A stretch of DNA of 64,000 nt from Ramlibacter monticola (GTDB lineage: Bacteria > Pseudomonadota > Gammaproteobacteria > Burkholderiales > Burkholderiaceae_C). Each line of letters starts with the position of its first letter. Within the stretch, counting starts at the first letter, position 1. The position numbers were made by a program, and so were the translations under genes. Below the pieces are notes generated by a model. It ran no database searches and was not told the origin of the DNA. It saw only the letters and a program-made list of their open reading frames with translations. Below, piece by piece: positions 1 through 8,681 of the stretch. The stretch is taken from positions 372,278 through 436,277 of the forward strand of contig NZ_JAEQNE010000004.1 of NCBI RefSeq assembly GCF_016722785.1. Reading direction: 5' to 3'.

Positions 1-1
1 G

Positions 2-1366
2 GTGGAAGTCCGCACCCAGCGGCAGGACCCGAACAAGCTCTCGCAGGGCCCCGGCTACACCGGTGAGAAACTGTCGCTGAACTTCCAGAACATCGAAGTG
101 CGCTCGCTGCTGCAGGTCATCGCGGACTTCACGAACTTCAACATCGTCACCTCCGACTCGGTCACGGGCGGCGTGACGCTGCGCCTGAAGGACGTGCCCT
201 GGGACCAGGCGCTGGACATCATCCTGCAGGCCAAGGGCCTGGGCATGCGCCGCACCGGCAACGTGCTGTGGATCGCCCCGAAGGACGAGATCGCCGCCAA
301 GGAAAAGCTGGAGCTCGAGGCCCAGGCCGCGATCCAGACCCTGGAGCCGCTGCGCACGCAGGGCTTCGTCCTGAACTACACCAAGGCGGCCGACGTCGCC
401 GTGCAGCTCACCGGAAGCGGCGCCTCCCGCATCCTCAGCGCCCGCGGCAGCGCGATCGCCGAGCCGCGCACCAACCAGCTGTTCGTCACCGACGTGCCGT
501 CCAAGCTGGAACAGGTGCAGCAGCTGGTGCAGCGGCTCGATATCGCGGTGCGCCAGGTGCTGATCGAGGCGCGCATCGTCGAAGCCTCCGACAGCTTCGG
601 CAAGAGCCTGGGCGTGCGCCTGGGCGGCAGCGACCTGCGCGGCGTGCGCGGCGGCGACGCCGGCTATGCGCTCAACAACAGCAACCGCGTCGCCTTCGGC
701 GGCAGCTACGACGCCGTGTCCGGCACGACGGGCGAAAGCAACACCGCGCTGACGACGCTCAATACCAGCGTCGTGAACCTGCCGGCCGTCGGCGTCGGTG
801 GCTTCACGCCCTCGACCTTCGCCATCTCGATCTTCAGCTCCGCCGCCAACCGCTTCCTGAACCTGGAGCTGTCGGCGCTGGAAGCGGATGGCAAGGGCAA
901 GCTGGTGTCCAGCCCGCGCATCGTGACGGCCGACAAGACCAAGGCGCTGATCGAGCAGGGCACGGAATTCCCGTACCAGCAGGCGACCTCCAGCGGCGCG
1001 ACCTCGGTGGCCTTCCGCCGCGCCACGCTGAAGCTGGAAGTGACGCCGCAGATCACGCCCGAGGGCAACATCATCCTGGACCTCGACATCGCCAAGGACA
1101 GCCGTGGCGAGACCACGGCGGCCGGCATCGCCATCAACACCAAGCACATCAAGACGCAGGTGCTGGTGGAGAACGGCGGCACGGTCGTGATCGGCGGCAT
1201 CTTCGAGCTGACCGAGACCGAGCAGGAAACGCGGGTGCCGCTGCTGGGCGACATCCCGGTCGCCGGCAACCTGTTCAAGAACCGCCAGCGCCAGGCGACC
1301 AAGCAGGAAATGCTGGTGTTCATCACGCCGAAGATGGTGGCAGACCGTCAGGCTGCCGGCCGCTGA
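2..1366 (+). CDS. pilQ: Type IV pilus secretin PilQ, 5'-truncated by the window edge
   Basis: This is the C-terminal part of the outer-membrane secretin through which the type IV pilus passes. The visible 454 residues contain an STN-like domain (about 25-100), a secretin N1-type domain (about 120-185, ending with repeated LVQRLD-like helices) and the secretin barrel domain (about 265-450). The late barrel carries the conserved VPLLGDIPVAGNLF signature. Full-length PilQ is normally 650-750 residues with AMIN domains in front, so the true start lies upstream of the window; the GTG at position 2 is only an in-frame codon. Its place ahead of aroK-aroB matches the pilMNOPQ-aroKB order known from many proteobacteria. 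The family assignment is secure. Confidence 0.95.
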   Translation: MEVRTQRQDPNKLSQGPGYTGEKLSLNFQNIEVRSLLQVIADFTNFNIVTSDSVTGGVTLRLKDVPWDQALDIILQAKGLGMRRTGNVLWIAPKDEIAAKEKLELEAQAAIQTLEPLRTQGFVLNYTKAADVAVQLTGSGASRILSARGSAIAEPRTNQLFVTDVPSKLEQVQQLVQRLDIAVRQVLIEARIVEASDSFGKSLGVRLGGSDLRGVRGGDAGYALNNSNRVAFGGSYDAVSGTTGESNTALTTLNTSVVNLPAVGVGGFTPSTFAISIFSSAANRFLNLELSALEADGKGKLVSSPRIVTADKTKALIEQGTEFPYQQATSSGATSVAFRRATLKLEVTPQITPEGNIILDLDIAKDSRGETTAAGIAINTKHIKTQVLVENGGTVVIGGIFELTETEQETRVPLLGDIPVAGNLFKNRQRQATKQEMLVFITPKMVADRQAAGR

Positions 1367-1420
1367 ACCTTTGACATTTTGACCCGTTCACCTGTAGTAC
1401 CGACGGAAGGATTTGTTTCG

Positions 1421-3436
1421 ATGAACAAGAAGATGAAGGCGCTGGCCTCGATGGTCATGGTCGGCGCGCTGGCCGCATGCGGAGGGGGGGGAGGAAGCCC
1501 CGGCACCACGCCTGGAACGGGCAGCGGAGGCTCCGGTAGCAGTGGCGGAGGATCGGGCGATTCGCCGTCAACGCCCGTCGACAGCGCGAGCCTGGCGCTG
1601 AGCCTCGTGAATTCCTCGGGCGCGCCCGTCGCAGGCAACGCCGTGAGCGCTGGCGCCACGGTGTTCGCCAAGGCCCTGGTCAAGGACGCGAGCGGCGCGC
1701 TCGTCCAGAACAAGCTCGTCACGTTCTCGGCGGGCCAGGGCAGCTCCGTGGCCTTCCAGCCCGCGTCCGGCCAGGTGCTCACCGACGCGAACGGCATCGC
1801 GACCGTGCAGGTCACGCCGGCCAGCGCGACCAGCGCCGGTGCGGCCACGCTCACGGCCACGGCGACGGTCGGGGGCGCCGCAGTCTCCAGCTCGCTGGAC
1901 GTCCAGACTTCGCCGGCCAACGTGTCGCTGGCGCAGATGGCGGCGGCGCAGAGTTCGCTCACCCCGTTCCAGAACACCACGGTCACGGTGAACGCGCTCG
2001 TGAACGGCACGGCCGCGACGAGCACACCGGTGGCCGTCGGCTTCACAGCCAGTTGCGGCACCTTCAGCCCGGCGACCGCAACCACCGATTCGACCGGCAA
2101 GGCCTCGGCCACCTTCCAGGCGGCCGGCTGCCTGGGCGGCACTGCCACGCTGACGGCCTCCGCCCCGGGTGCGAGCCCCGTGCAGACCCAGGTGACGGTT
2201 CAGTCCCCGCAGGCCACGAACGTGCTGTTCGAGAGCGCCACGCCTTCTGTGATCTTCACCTCGGCGGCGTCGTCCGGCGACAAGCAATCCACGGTGCGCT
2301 TCAAGGTGGTGGATGCCGCCGGCAGCGGCATCGGGGCCTCCACGAATGTCCAGGTGTCGCTGTCCGCCGCGGCCATCGCCTCGGGCGTCGTCTTCGCCGA
2401 CACGAAGACGACCGCTCCCAAGACGGTGCCGACCGACGCCAACGGCGAGGTCTCGGTCATCGTGAAGTCCGGTGGTTTCCCCACGCCCCTGAGCGTGACG
2501 GCTGCCCTCGCCAGCGATACCTCGGTTTCCGCCTCGTCTTCGGGCCTGACGGTCAACTCCGGCCGTGCGGTGCAGAAGTTCTTCTCGCCATCCGCCAGCG
2601 TCTTCAACATGGAGGGCTGGGACTTCGACGGCGAGATCACGAACCTGAACGTGCGCACCGCCGACCGCCTCGGCCAGCCGGTGCCGGAAGGCACGCCGGT
2701 GTCCTTCATTTCCGAAGGCGGCCAGGTCACCGCATCCTGCACGCTGACCATCGACGGCAACGGCAAGTCCGGCTGCTCGGTTCAGTTCGCCAGCCAGGCC
2801 TTCCGCCCGACCGACGGCCGGGTCAGCATCCTCGCCTTCATGGATGGCGACGAGGACTTCGTGGACATCAACGGCAACAACCGCTTCGATGCCGGAGAGC
2901 AGTTCACGGACATGGGACAGCCGTTCCTGGACTCGGACGAAGACGGCGCCCCGGCTGCGACCGAGCAAAGGGTTGGCAACAGCTCCGTGGCCGGTTCCGG
3001 CATCGGCACGAACGCCTGCAGCACTGGCGTGATCGAGAACGTCCCGAATACCTGTGACGGCGTCTGGGGACCGACCCGCGTGCGCGCCCGCCTGACCATC
3101 GTGTTTTCCGGCAGCTTCGCCATCACGGCGACGGAGGACTCCAGCGTGTTCGGCACACCGTCGGCGACGGGCGTGACCGTCAACCTGTTCGACCTGCATG
3201 GCAACCCCCTGCCGTTCGGCACCAGCGTCACGGCCACCGTGAGCGGCGGAACGAACTGCGTGGTGCGAGAAGTGATTCCCGCGACCGTGCCCAGCACCAC
3301 GACGGCCACCAGCCACCGGGTGATCGTCGCCAAGGGCTCCAGCCCCGGCGATACCTGCAGCGGCGCCGAGCTGTCCATGAAGAGCTCGACGCCCAAGGGC
3401 AACGTGACCCTGCTCGGCTCGGTGATCATCCCCTGA
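1421..3436 (+). CDS. Ig-like (invasin/Big-1 type) repeat lipoprotein with EF-hand-like loops
   Basis: A predicted 671-residue surface or periplasmic lipoprotein. The N-terminus is a signal peptide ending in a lipobox, LAAC, with Cys20, followed by a Gly/Ser linker to about residue 48. Several beta-sandwich Ig-like domains of the bacterial Big-1 type follow, with recurring phrases such as TDANGIATV, TDSTGKASATF and TDANGEVSVIV. Around residues 482-515 lie two acidic 12-residue loops, DINGNNRFDAGE and DSDEDGAPAATE, spaced like EF-hand calcium loops. The ATG at 1421 follows an ACGGAAGG ribosome site; the same frame opens at 1379 without one. An eight-G run at 1484-1491 directly follows the lipobox Cys codon. 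It sits 54 bases after pilQ and just before aroK. The function is unknown; adhesion or pilus-associated surface display is inference. Confidence 0.8.
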   Translation: MNKKMKALASMVMVGALAACGGGGGSPGTTPGTGSGGSGSSGGGSGDSPSTPVDSASLALSLVNSSGAPVAGNAVSAGATVFAKALVKDASGALVQNKLVTFSAGQGSSVAFQPASGQVLTDANGIATVQVTPASATSAGAATLTATATVGGAAVSSSLDVQTSPANVSLAQMAAAQSSLTPFQNTTVTVNALVNGTAATSTPVAVGFTASCGTFSPATATTDSTGKASATFQAAGCLGGTATLTASAPGASPVQTQVTVQSPQATNVLFESATPSVIFTSAASSGDKQSTVRFKVVDAAGSGIGASTNVQVSLSAAAIASGVVFADTKTTAPKTVPTDANGEVSVIVKSGGFPTPLSVTAALASDTSVSASSSGLTVNSGRAVQKFFSPSASVFNMEGWDFDGEITNLNVRTADRLGQPVPEGTPVSFISEGGQVTASCTLTIDGNGKSGCSVQFASQAFRPTDGRVSILAFMDGDEDFVDINGNNRFDAGEQFTDMGQPFLDSDEDGAPAATEQRVGNSSVAGSGIGTNACSTGVIENVPNTCDGVWGPTRVRARLTIVFSGSFAITATEDSSVFGTPSATGVTVNLFDLHGNPLPFGTSVTATVSGGTNCVVREVIPATVPSTTTATSHRVIVAKGSSPGDTCSGAELSMKSSTPKGNVTLLGSVIIP

Positions 3437-3448
3437 CATGGGGCGCAC

Positions 3449-3976
3449 CTGAGCATCACCCTCGTCGGAATGCCCGGCAGTGGCAAGACCACTGTCGGGC
3501 GCCAACTTGCAAGGCGGCTCGGGCTGCCTTTTTTCGATTCCGACCACGTCATCGAGGAGCGGCTCGGCTGCTCCATCCGCGAGTACTTCGCGCGGGAAGG
3601 CGAGGCGTCCTTCCGCGACGTCGAACAGCAGGTGCTCGCCGAACTGGCGCAGGGACCGTCCTGCGTGATCGCCACCGGCGGCGGCGCCGTGCTGCGCGAG
3701 GCCAACCGCGCGTGCCTGCGCGCCACCGGCCAGGTGGTCTACCTGCGCTCCTCGCCCGAGGAGCTGTACCGGCGATTGCGGCACGACACCACGCGCCCGC
3801 TGCTGCAGGTGGCCGACCCCATGGCGAAGCTGCGCGAGCTGTACGAGCAGCGCGACCCCCTCTACCGCGAGGCGGCCCACTTCCAGGTCGAGACCGGCCG
3901 GCCCTCGGTGCCGCGGCTGGTGAACATGATCCTGATGCAGCTGGAGCTGTCCGGCGGCCTTCCGCCCGCCGCTTAA
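3449..3976 (+). CDS. aroK: Shikimate kinase, apparent CTG start
   Basis: Phosphorylates shikimate with ATP in the chorismate pathway (cytoplasm). Counting from 3449, the P-loop GMPGSGKT is at residues 7-14. The substrate-binding Asp region [11 protein letters not shown], the ATGGGAV turn and the lid arginine in DTTRPLL follow. The first ATG in frame (3470) would delete beta-strand 1 and the first Gly of the Walker A motif. The only in-frame codons between the upstream TGA (3434-3436) and the P-loop are CAT GGG GCG CAC CTG AGC ATC ACC CTC GTC GGA. The CTG at 3449 would give [14 protein letters not shown], which matches the usual N-terminus. A weak GGGGCG lies upstream. The gene is directly downstream of the lipoprotein and 9 bases ahead of aroB. 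The function is certain; the start is not. Confidence 0.9.
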   Translation: MSITLVGMPGSGKTTVGRQLARRLGLPFFDSDHVIEERLGCSIREYFAREGEASFRDVEQQVLAELAQGPSCVIATGGGAVLREANRACLRATGQVVYLRSSPEELYRRLRHDTTRPLLQVADPMAKLRELYEQRDPLYREAAHFQVETGRPSVPRLVNMILMQLELSGGLPPAA

Positions 3977-3985
3977 ACTCGGGGC

Positions 3986-5089
3986 ATGCCAGCCCCGCTT
4001 TCCGACTCCCCCCGGCAGGTCCGCATCGCGCTCGGCGAGCGCAGCTACGAGATCCGCATCGGCGCCGGCCTGCTTGCCGACGCCGCGAGCTGGGAGGGCC
4101 TGCCCGCGGCGGCGGCCGCCCTCGTCGTCACCAACACCACCGTGGCGCCCCTGTACCTCGGCGCGCTGCGCGCGGCGCTGGCCGCACGCTACCGCTCGGT
4201 GTTCGAGGTCGTGCTGCCGGACGGCGAGGAACACAAGGACTGGGCGACCCTCAACCTGATCTTCGATGCGCTGCTGTCCCACGGCTGCGACCGCAGGACG
4301 GTGCTGTTCGCGCTGGGCGGCGGCGTGGTGGGCGACATGACCGGCTTCGCCGCCGCGAGCTACATGCGCGGCGTGCCCTTCGTGCAGGTGCCGACCACGC
4401 TGCTGGCGCAGGTCGATTCCTCGGTGGGCGGCAAGACCGCGATCAACCATCCGCTCGGCAAGAACATGATCGGCGCGTTCTACCAGCCGGCGCGCGTGCT
4501 CTGCGACCTCGACACGCTGAAGACGCTGCCCCCGCGCGAGCTCAGCGCCGGCCTCGCGGAGGTGATCAAGTACGGCCCGATCGCCGACCTGGACTTCCTG
4601 GACTGGATCGAGGCGAACGTGGACGCCCTGGTGGCGCGGGAGCCGCGCGCGCTGGCGCATGCGGTGAAGCGCAGCTGCGAGATCAAGGCGGAGGTGGTGG
4701 GGCAGGACGAGCGCGAGTCGGGCCTGCGGGCGATCCTCAATTTCGGTCACACCTTCGGCCACGCCATCGAGGCGGGGCTCGGCTACGGCGAGTGGCTGCA
4801 CGGCGAGGCCGTGGGCTGCGGCATGGTGATGGCGCTGCGGCTGTCGCACAGGCTCGGATTGGTCGATGCCGCCTTCGTGCAGCGCGTCACGGCCCTGATC
4901 GCGCGCGCGGGCCTGCCCACCGTCGGGCCGGCGCTCGGGGCCGAGCGCTACCTCGCGCTGATGCGGGTCGACAAGAAGGCCGAGGCCGGCGAGGTCCGCT
5001 TCGTGGTGATCGAGCGGCCGGGGCAGGCCGCGGTGCGCGGCGCGCCCGACGACCTGGTCCGCCAGGTGCTCGCCGAGTCGACCCGCTGA
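3986..5089 (+). CDS. aroB: 3-dehydroquinate synthase
   Basis: Converts DAHP to 3-dehydroquinate, the second step of the shikimate pathway, using NAD and a divalent metal. The 367-residue length is normal. Visible hallmarks are the NAD-binding [14 protein letters not shown] loop (about 109-122), the [20 protein letters not shown] segment, and the metal-binding [11 protein letters not shown] motif near residue 255. The start ATG lies 9 bases past the aroK stop, so the two genes are almost certainly cotranscribed. The stop is followed after 16 bases by the dgt start. Confidence 0.97.
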   Translation: MPAPLSDSPRQVRIALGERSYEIRIGAGLLADAASWEGLPAAAAALVVTNTTVAPLYLGALRAALAARYRSVFEVVLPDGEEHKDWATLNLIFDALLSHGCDRRTVLFALGGGVVGDMTGFAAASYMRGVPFVQVPTTLLAQVDSSVGGKTAINHPLGKNMIGAFYQPARVLCDLDTLKTLPPRELSAGLAEVIKYGPIADLDFLDWIEANVDALVAREPRALAHAVKRSCEIKAEVVGQDERESGLRAILNFGHTFGHAIEAGLGYGEWLHGEAVGCGMVMALRLSHRLGLVDAAFVQRVTALIARAGLPTVGPALGAERYLALMRVDKKAEAGEVRFVVIERPGQAAVRGAPDDLVRQVLAESTR

Positions 5090-5105
5090 CGCCGCCGCCC
5101 GGTCC

Positions 5106-6239
5106 ATGAGCCTTGCCGCCTACGCCAGCGACCCGGCGGCCACGCGCGGGCGCCGGCACCCCGAGCCGCCGCCGCCCACGCGCACCGAATTCCAGCGCGA
5201 TCGCGACCGGATCGTGCACTCCACCGCGTTCCGCCGGCTGGTGTACAAGACGCAGGTCTTCCTCAATCACGAGGGCGACCTGTTCCGGACCCGGCTGACC
5301 CATTCGATCGAGGTGGCCCAGCTGGCGCGCTCCATCGCGCGGCCGCTGGGCCTGAACGAAGACCTGGTCGAAGCGATCGCACTCGCCCACGACCTGGGCC
5401 ACACGCCTTTCGGGCACGCGGGCCAGGATGCGTTGAACGAGTGCATGGCGGCGCACGGCGGCTTCGAGCACAACCTGCAAAGCCTGCGCGTGGTGGACGC
5501 CCTCGAGGAGCGCTATCCCGAGTTCGACGGCCTGAACCTGTGCTTCGAGACGCGCGAAGGCATCCTGAAGCACTGCTCGCTCGCCAACGCGCATCGGCTG
5601 GAACAGGCGGAGCCGGGCGGCGTCGGCCGCCGCTTCGTCGAGCGCACCCAACCGAGCGTGGAAGCGCAGCTGTGCAACCTCGCCGACGAGATCGCCTACA
5701 ACGCCCACGACATCGACGACGGCGTGCGTTCGGGCCTCATCACGCTTGAACAGGTCGCGCAAGTTCCGCAGTTCGGCGAACACTGCGCGCGGGCGCAGCA
5801 GGAGCACCCGCAGCTGCAGGGCCGCCGGCTCCTCTATGAAGCGATCCGCCGCATGCTCAGCGCGATGGTCTACGACGCGATCGACGCCACGCGCGAACGC
5901 CTGGCGGCGACGCGGCCCGACAGCGCCGACGCGGCGCGCATGCTGGGACCCCTCGTCACCTTCAGCGGCGGCCTGCGCGCGCAGGCGGCCGAACTGAAGC
6001 ACTTCCTCTTCCACAACCTGTACCGGCATCCGCGCGTCACGGAGACCACCGGCCGCGCCCAGGACGTGGTGCGGGAGCTGTTCGCGCGCTACCTCGCGCA
6101 GCCGGGCGAGATGCAGGCCGGCTTCGCCGCCCGCGCCGACACCCCGCGCGCGGTGGCCGACTACATCGCCGGCATGACCGACCGCTACGCGCTGCGCGAG
6201 CACGAGCGGCTGACCGGCAAGCGGCTGCTGGCACCGTGA
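5106..6239 (+). CDS. dgt: Deoxyguanosinetriphosphate triphosphohydrolase-like HD protein
   Basis: A 377-residue HD-superfamily protein of the dGTPase-like family, which hydrolyses dNTPs to nucleoside and triphosphate. The metal site is readable: histidine in RTRLTHSIEVAQ, the HD pair in ALAHDLGHTPFGH, and a distal Asp in NLADEIAYNAHDIDDG. The N-terminal RDRIVHSTAFRRLVYKTQVF segment is typical of this subgroup. It follows aroB by 16 bases in the common pilQ-aroK-aroB-dgt arrangement. Its stop overlaps the next start (GTGA). Which nucleotide it prefers cannot be read from the sequence. Confidence 0.92.
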   Translation: MSLAAYASDPAATRGRRHPEPPPPTRTEFQRDRDRIVHSTAFRRLVYKTQVFLNHEGDLFRTRLTHSIEVAQLARSIARPLGLNEDLVEAIALAHDLGHTPFGHAGQDALNECMAAHGGFEHNLQSLRVVDALEERYPEFDGLNLCFETREGILKHCSLANAHRLEQAEPGGVGRRFVERTQPSVEAQLCNLADEIAYNAHDIDDGVRSGLITLEQVAQVPQFGEHCARAQQEHPQLQGRRLLYEAIRRMLSAMVYDAIDATRERLAATRPDSADAARMLGPLVTFSGGLRAQAAELKHFLFHNLYRHPRVTETTGRAQDVVRELFARYLAQPGEMQAGFAARADTPRAVADYIAGMTDRYALREHERLTGKRLLAP

Positions 6240-7465
6240 GGCGGCCCGACCCCGCGCTCATCGTGGTGCTGGCCGGCATCAGCGCCGCGCTGCACATCGG
6301 CAAGCTCCCGCCCGCCCTGCCGGTGCTGCGCGAAAGCCTGCACATCTCGCTGGTGCAGGCGGGCTTCCTGCTGTCCCTGGTGCAGGTGGCGGGCATGACG
6401 CTGGGGCTGGCCATGGGCGCCTTGGCCGATGCGTTCGGCGCCCGCCGGACCATGGCGCTGGGGCTGGTGCTGCTGTCGATGGCGAGCTTCGCCGGCGGCG
6501 CCGCGACCAGCGCGCCGGCGCTGATGGCGCTGCGGGCGCTGGAAGGCGTGGGCTTCCTGCTGGCCTCGCTGCCCGCGCCGGGGCTGATCCGCCGGCTGGT
6601 GCAGCCGGCGCGGCTGGCCGGCATGCTGGGCCTGTGGGGCGCGTACATGCCTTTCGGCACGGCGGCCGCGCTGCTGCTGGGGCCGGCCTTCATCGCCGCC
6701 AGCGGCTGGCCGGGCTGGTGGTGGCTGCTGGCGACCCTCTCCTGCGCGATGGCCGTGTGCCTGTGGCTGGTCGTGCCCGCCGCCGCGGACGCGCGCGTCG
6801 CCGGGGCGGGTGCCAGCCTGCGCGGACGCATCTCGCGCACGCTGCGCTCGCCCGGGCCGTGGCTGGCCTCCACCGCCTTCGCGGTGTATTCGGCGCAGTG
6901 GCTGGCGGTGATCGGCTTCCTGCCCACCATCTACGCGCAGGCCGGGCTGCCGACCGCGTTCGTCGCGGTGGCGACCGCGCTTGCCGCCGCCGCCAACATG
7001 ATCGGCAACATCGGCTCGGGTCGCCTGCTGCAGCGGGGCTGGCGCGCGCCGGTGCTGCTGCATTGCGGCTACGCGGCGATGGCGCTGGGCGCGATCGTCG
7101 CCTTCGCGCCCTGGGGCGCGGAGGGCTCCACCGGCGTTGCGCTGGTCCGCTATGCGGGCGTGCTGCTGTTCTCGGCGCTGGGCGGCCTGGTGCCGGGGAC
7201 GCTGTTCTCGGTGGCCGTGCGGGTCGCGCCGGACGAGGGCAGCGTATCCACCACGGTCGGCTGGCTGCAGCAGTGGTCGGCCTTCGGCCAGTTCGCCGGG
7301 CCGCCGCTGGTGGCCTGGGCCGCGGCCCGGGCCGGCGGCTGGCACGTGATGGGCTGGATCACGGCGAGCTTCGCGCTGGCCGGCATGGGCATCGCGTTGG
7401 GGATTGCACGATTCCTGGCGGGGCACGCCACCGGTCGGGGCCCGGCATCGCAGGCCGCGCCCTAA
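6236..7465 (+). CDS. MFS transporter, CynX/NimT-like
   Basis: A 409-residue inner-membrane protein with about 12 hydrophobic segments, typical of the major facilitator superfamily. The loop between helices 2 and 3 has the MFS signature form GALADAFGARRTMALG. The overall look (short N-terminus, LRESLHISLVQAGFLLS, LRALEGVGFLLASLPAPGLIRRL) resembles the CynX/NimT group. The GTG start overlaps the dgt TGA by four bases, which suggests translational coupling. The substrate is unknown; cyanate or nitroimidazole annotations of relatives should not be carried over. Confidence 0.85.
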   Translation: MRRPDPALIVVLAGISAALHIGKLPPALPVLRESLHISLVQAGFLLSLVQVAGMTLGLAMGALADAFGARRTMALGLVLLSMASFAGGAATSAPALMALRALEGVGFLLASLPAPGLIRRLVQPARLAGMLGLWGAYMPFGTAAALLLGPAFIAASGWPGWWWLLATLSCAMAVCLWLVVPAAADARVAGAGASLRGRISRTLRSPGPWLASTAFAVYSAQWLAVIGFLPTIYAQAGLPTAFVAVATALAAAANMIGNIGSGRLLQRGWRAPVLLHCGYAAMALGAIVAFAPWGAEGSTGVALVRYAGVLLFSALGGLVPGTLFSVAVRVAPDEGSVSTTVGWLQQWSAFGQFAGPPLVAWAAARAGGWHVMGWITASFALAGMGIALGIARFLAGHATGRGPASQAAP

Positions 7466-7476
7466 AATCCTGTTAC

Positions 7477-8127
7477 ATGAGCTTCCTCAACCAGCTGAAG
7501 TCCCAGGCGAAGGAGTTGCAGCACAAGCGTTCCTCCGACGACCAGCAACTGCACGAGTCGACGGCGCGGACCGAGGAGGCCTGCCGGGTCATCCTGCCCT
7601 ACCTGCAGGACCTTGCGCGGCAACTCTCCGTCATCGAGCCCGCTGGCCCGGCGCTGACGCTGGACGGCCGGACGCGCTGGCCTGCCATGAAGCTGGTGGA
7701 CTTCCGCGTGGATGCGCGCCGCAAGCGGCTGCGCAACCAGGAAGTGTTCGACTACATCGGCGTGGGCTGGCGCATCGTGCCGCAGGCGGGCGAGCCGGTC
7801 CCCGCCGCGGTCAGCGTCAATTTCCCGATCGAGATGCAGCGCGTGGAAGAGCGGCTCATGATGGGACCGGTGAAGCACGAGCGGCGCGAGATCCGCGATC
7901 CCGAGAAGAGGAACGTGCTGCGCGAGGTGCGCTACGAGTACCTCACGCACACGCGCGGCAGCATCACCGCGACACCGGACCACGACCGGGGCCATGTGCA
8001 TTTCCGGCTCCTGAACACGGCCGGCTTCGAGGTGGTGCAGACGATCTGGCCCGCCGCGCGCATCAACCAGGAGCTGCTCGACGAACTGGCCAAGCGCCTC
8101 GTGGGGCAGCCCAGCACGTTCGCCTGA
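7477..8127 (+). CDS. Conserved hypothetical cytoplasmic protein
   Basis: A 216-residue soluble protein that I do not recognise as a named family. It starts MSFLNQLKSQAKELQHKRS, has a charged helical N-terminal third, and then a beta-rich part (MKLVDFRVDARRKRLRNQEV, AVSVNFPIEMQRVEERLM, TATPDHDRGHVHFRLLNT). There is no signal peptide or membrane segment. A TAAAAT box sits 9 bases upstream of the ATG, a common -10 form in this group, but no good -35 is visible. It is followed after two bases by the next gene. Similar proteins are probably confined to Burkholderiales; that is inference. Confidence 0.75.
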   Translation: MSFLNQLKSQAKELQHKRSSDDQQLHESTARTEEACRVILPYLQDLARQLSVIEPAGPALTLDGRTRWPAMKLVDFRVDARRKRLRNQEVFDYIGVGWRIVPQAGEPVPAAVSVNFPIEMQRVEERLMMGPVKHERREIRDPEKRNVLREVRYEYLTHTRGSITATPDHDRGHVHFRLLNTAGFEVVQTIWPAARINQELLDELAKRLVGQPSTFA

Positions 8128-8129
8128 AC

Positions 8130-8681
8130 ATGGGCGACGCCGCGACCCCCCTGGCCGACACCCGGCGCTGGCTGGAGCGCGCCGTCATCGGTCTCAACCT
8201 GTGCCCCTTCGCCAAGTCCGTGCACGTCAAGGGCCAGGTGCACTATGCGCTGAGCGAGGCGCAGGATGCGCAGGAGGTCCTGGAGGACTTCACGCGCGAG
8301 CTGGAGGCGCTGGTGGCGCTGCCGGCGCCCGAGCGGGACACGACGCTGCTGGTGATCCCGCGCGGCATGGAGGACTTCCTCGGCTTCAACGACCTGGTCG
8401 CGCGCGCCGAGCGCATCGTGCGAAAGCGCCGGCTGGAGGGCGTGATCCAGGTGGCCAGCTTCCATCCCCGCTTCGTCTTCGCCGGGGAGGCGGAGGACGA
8501 CGTCACCAACTACAGCAATCGCGCGCCCTATCCGACGCTGCACCTGCTGCGGGAGGAGAGCATGGACCGTGCGGTCGCGGCCTTCCCGGACGCGGCCGCG
8601 ATCTACGAAGTCAACATGGAGACGCTGCGCCGGCTCGGCCTGGAGGGCTGGACCGCGCTGGACGTCGGGCCGCACGCATGA
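8130..8681 (+). CDS. DUF1415 family protein
   Basis: A 183-residue cytoplasmic protein with the conserved features I associate with DUF1415: the N-terminal RRWLERAVIGLNLCPFAK motif with its central Cys, the LLVIPRGMEDFLGFNDLV segment, the QVASFHPRFVFAGE motif and the YSNRAPYPTLHLLREES motif. No enzymatic role is established for this family as far as I know. The gene starts two bases after the preceding stop and its own stop overlaps the start of the methyltransferase gene (ATGA), so the three genes are likely one transcription unit. Confidence 0.82.
   Translation: MGDAATPLADTRRWLERAVIGLNLCPFAKSVHVKGQVHYALSEAQDAQEVLEDFTRELEALVALPAPERDTTLLVIPRGMEDFLGFNDLVARAERIVRKRRLEGVIQVASFHPRFVFAGEAEDDVTNYSNRAPYPTLHLLREESMDRAVAAFPDAAAIYEVNMETLRRLGLEGWTALDVGPHA

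Noticed and set aside
1568..5107. A minus-strand open frame of about 1180 codons across the lipoprotein, aroK and aroB
   Set aside because: Low-complexity Arg/His/Gly-rich translation opposite three recognisable genes; an artefact of high GC.
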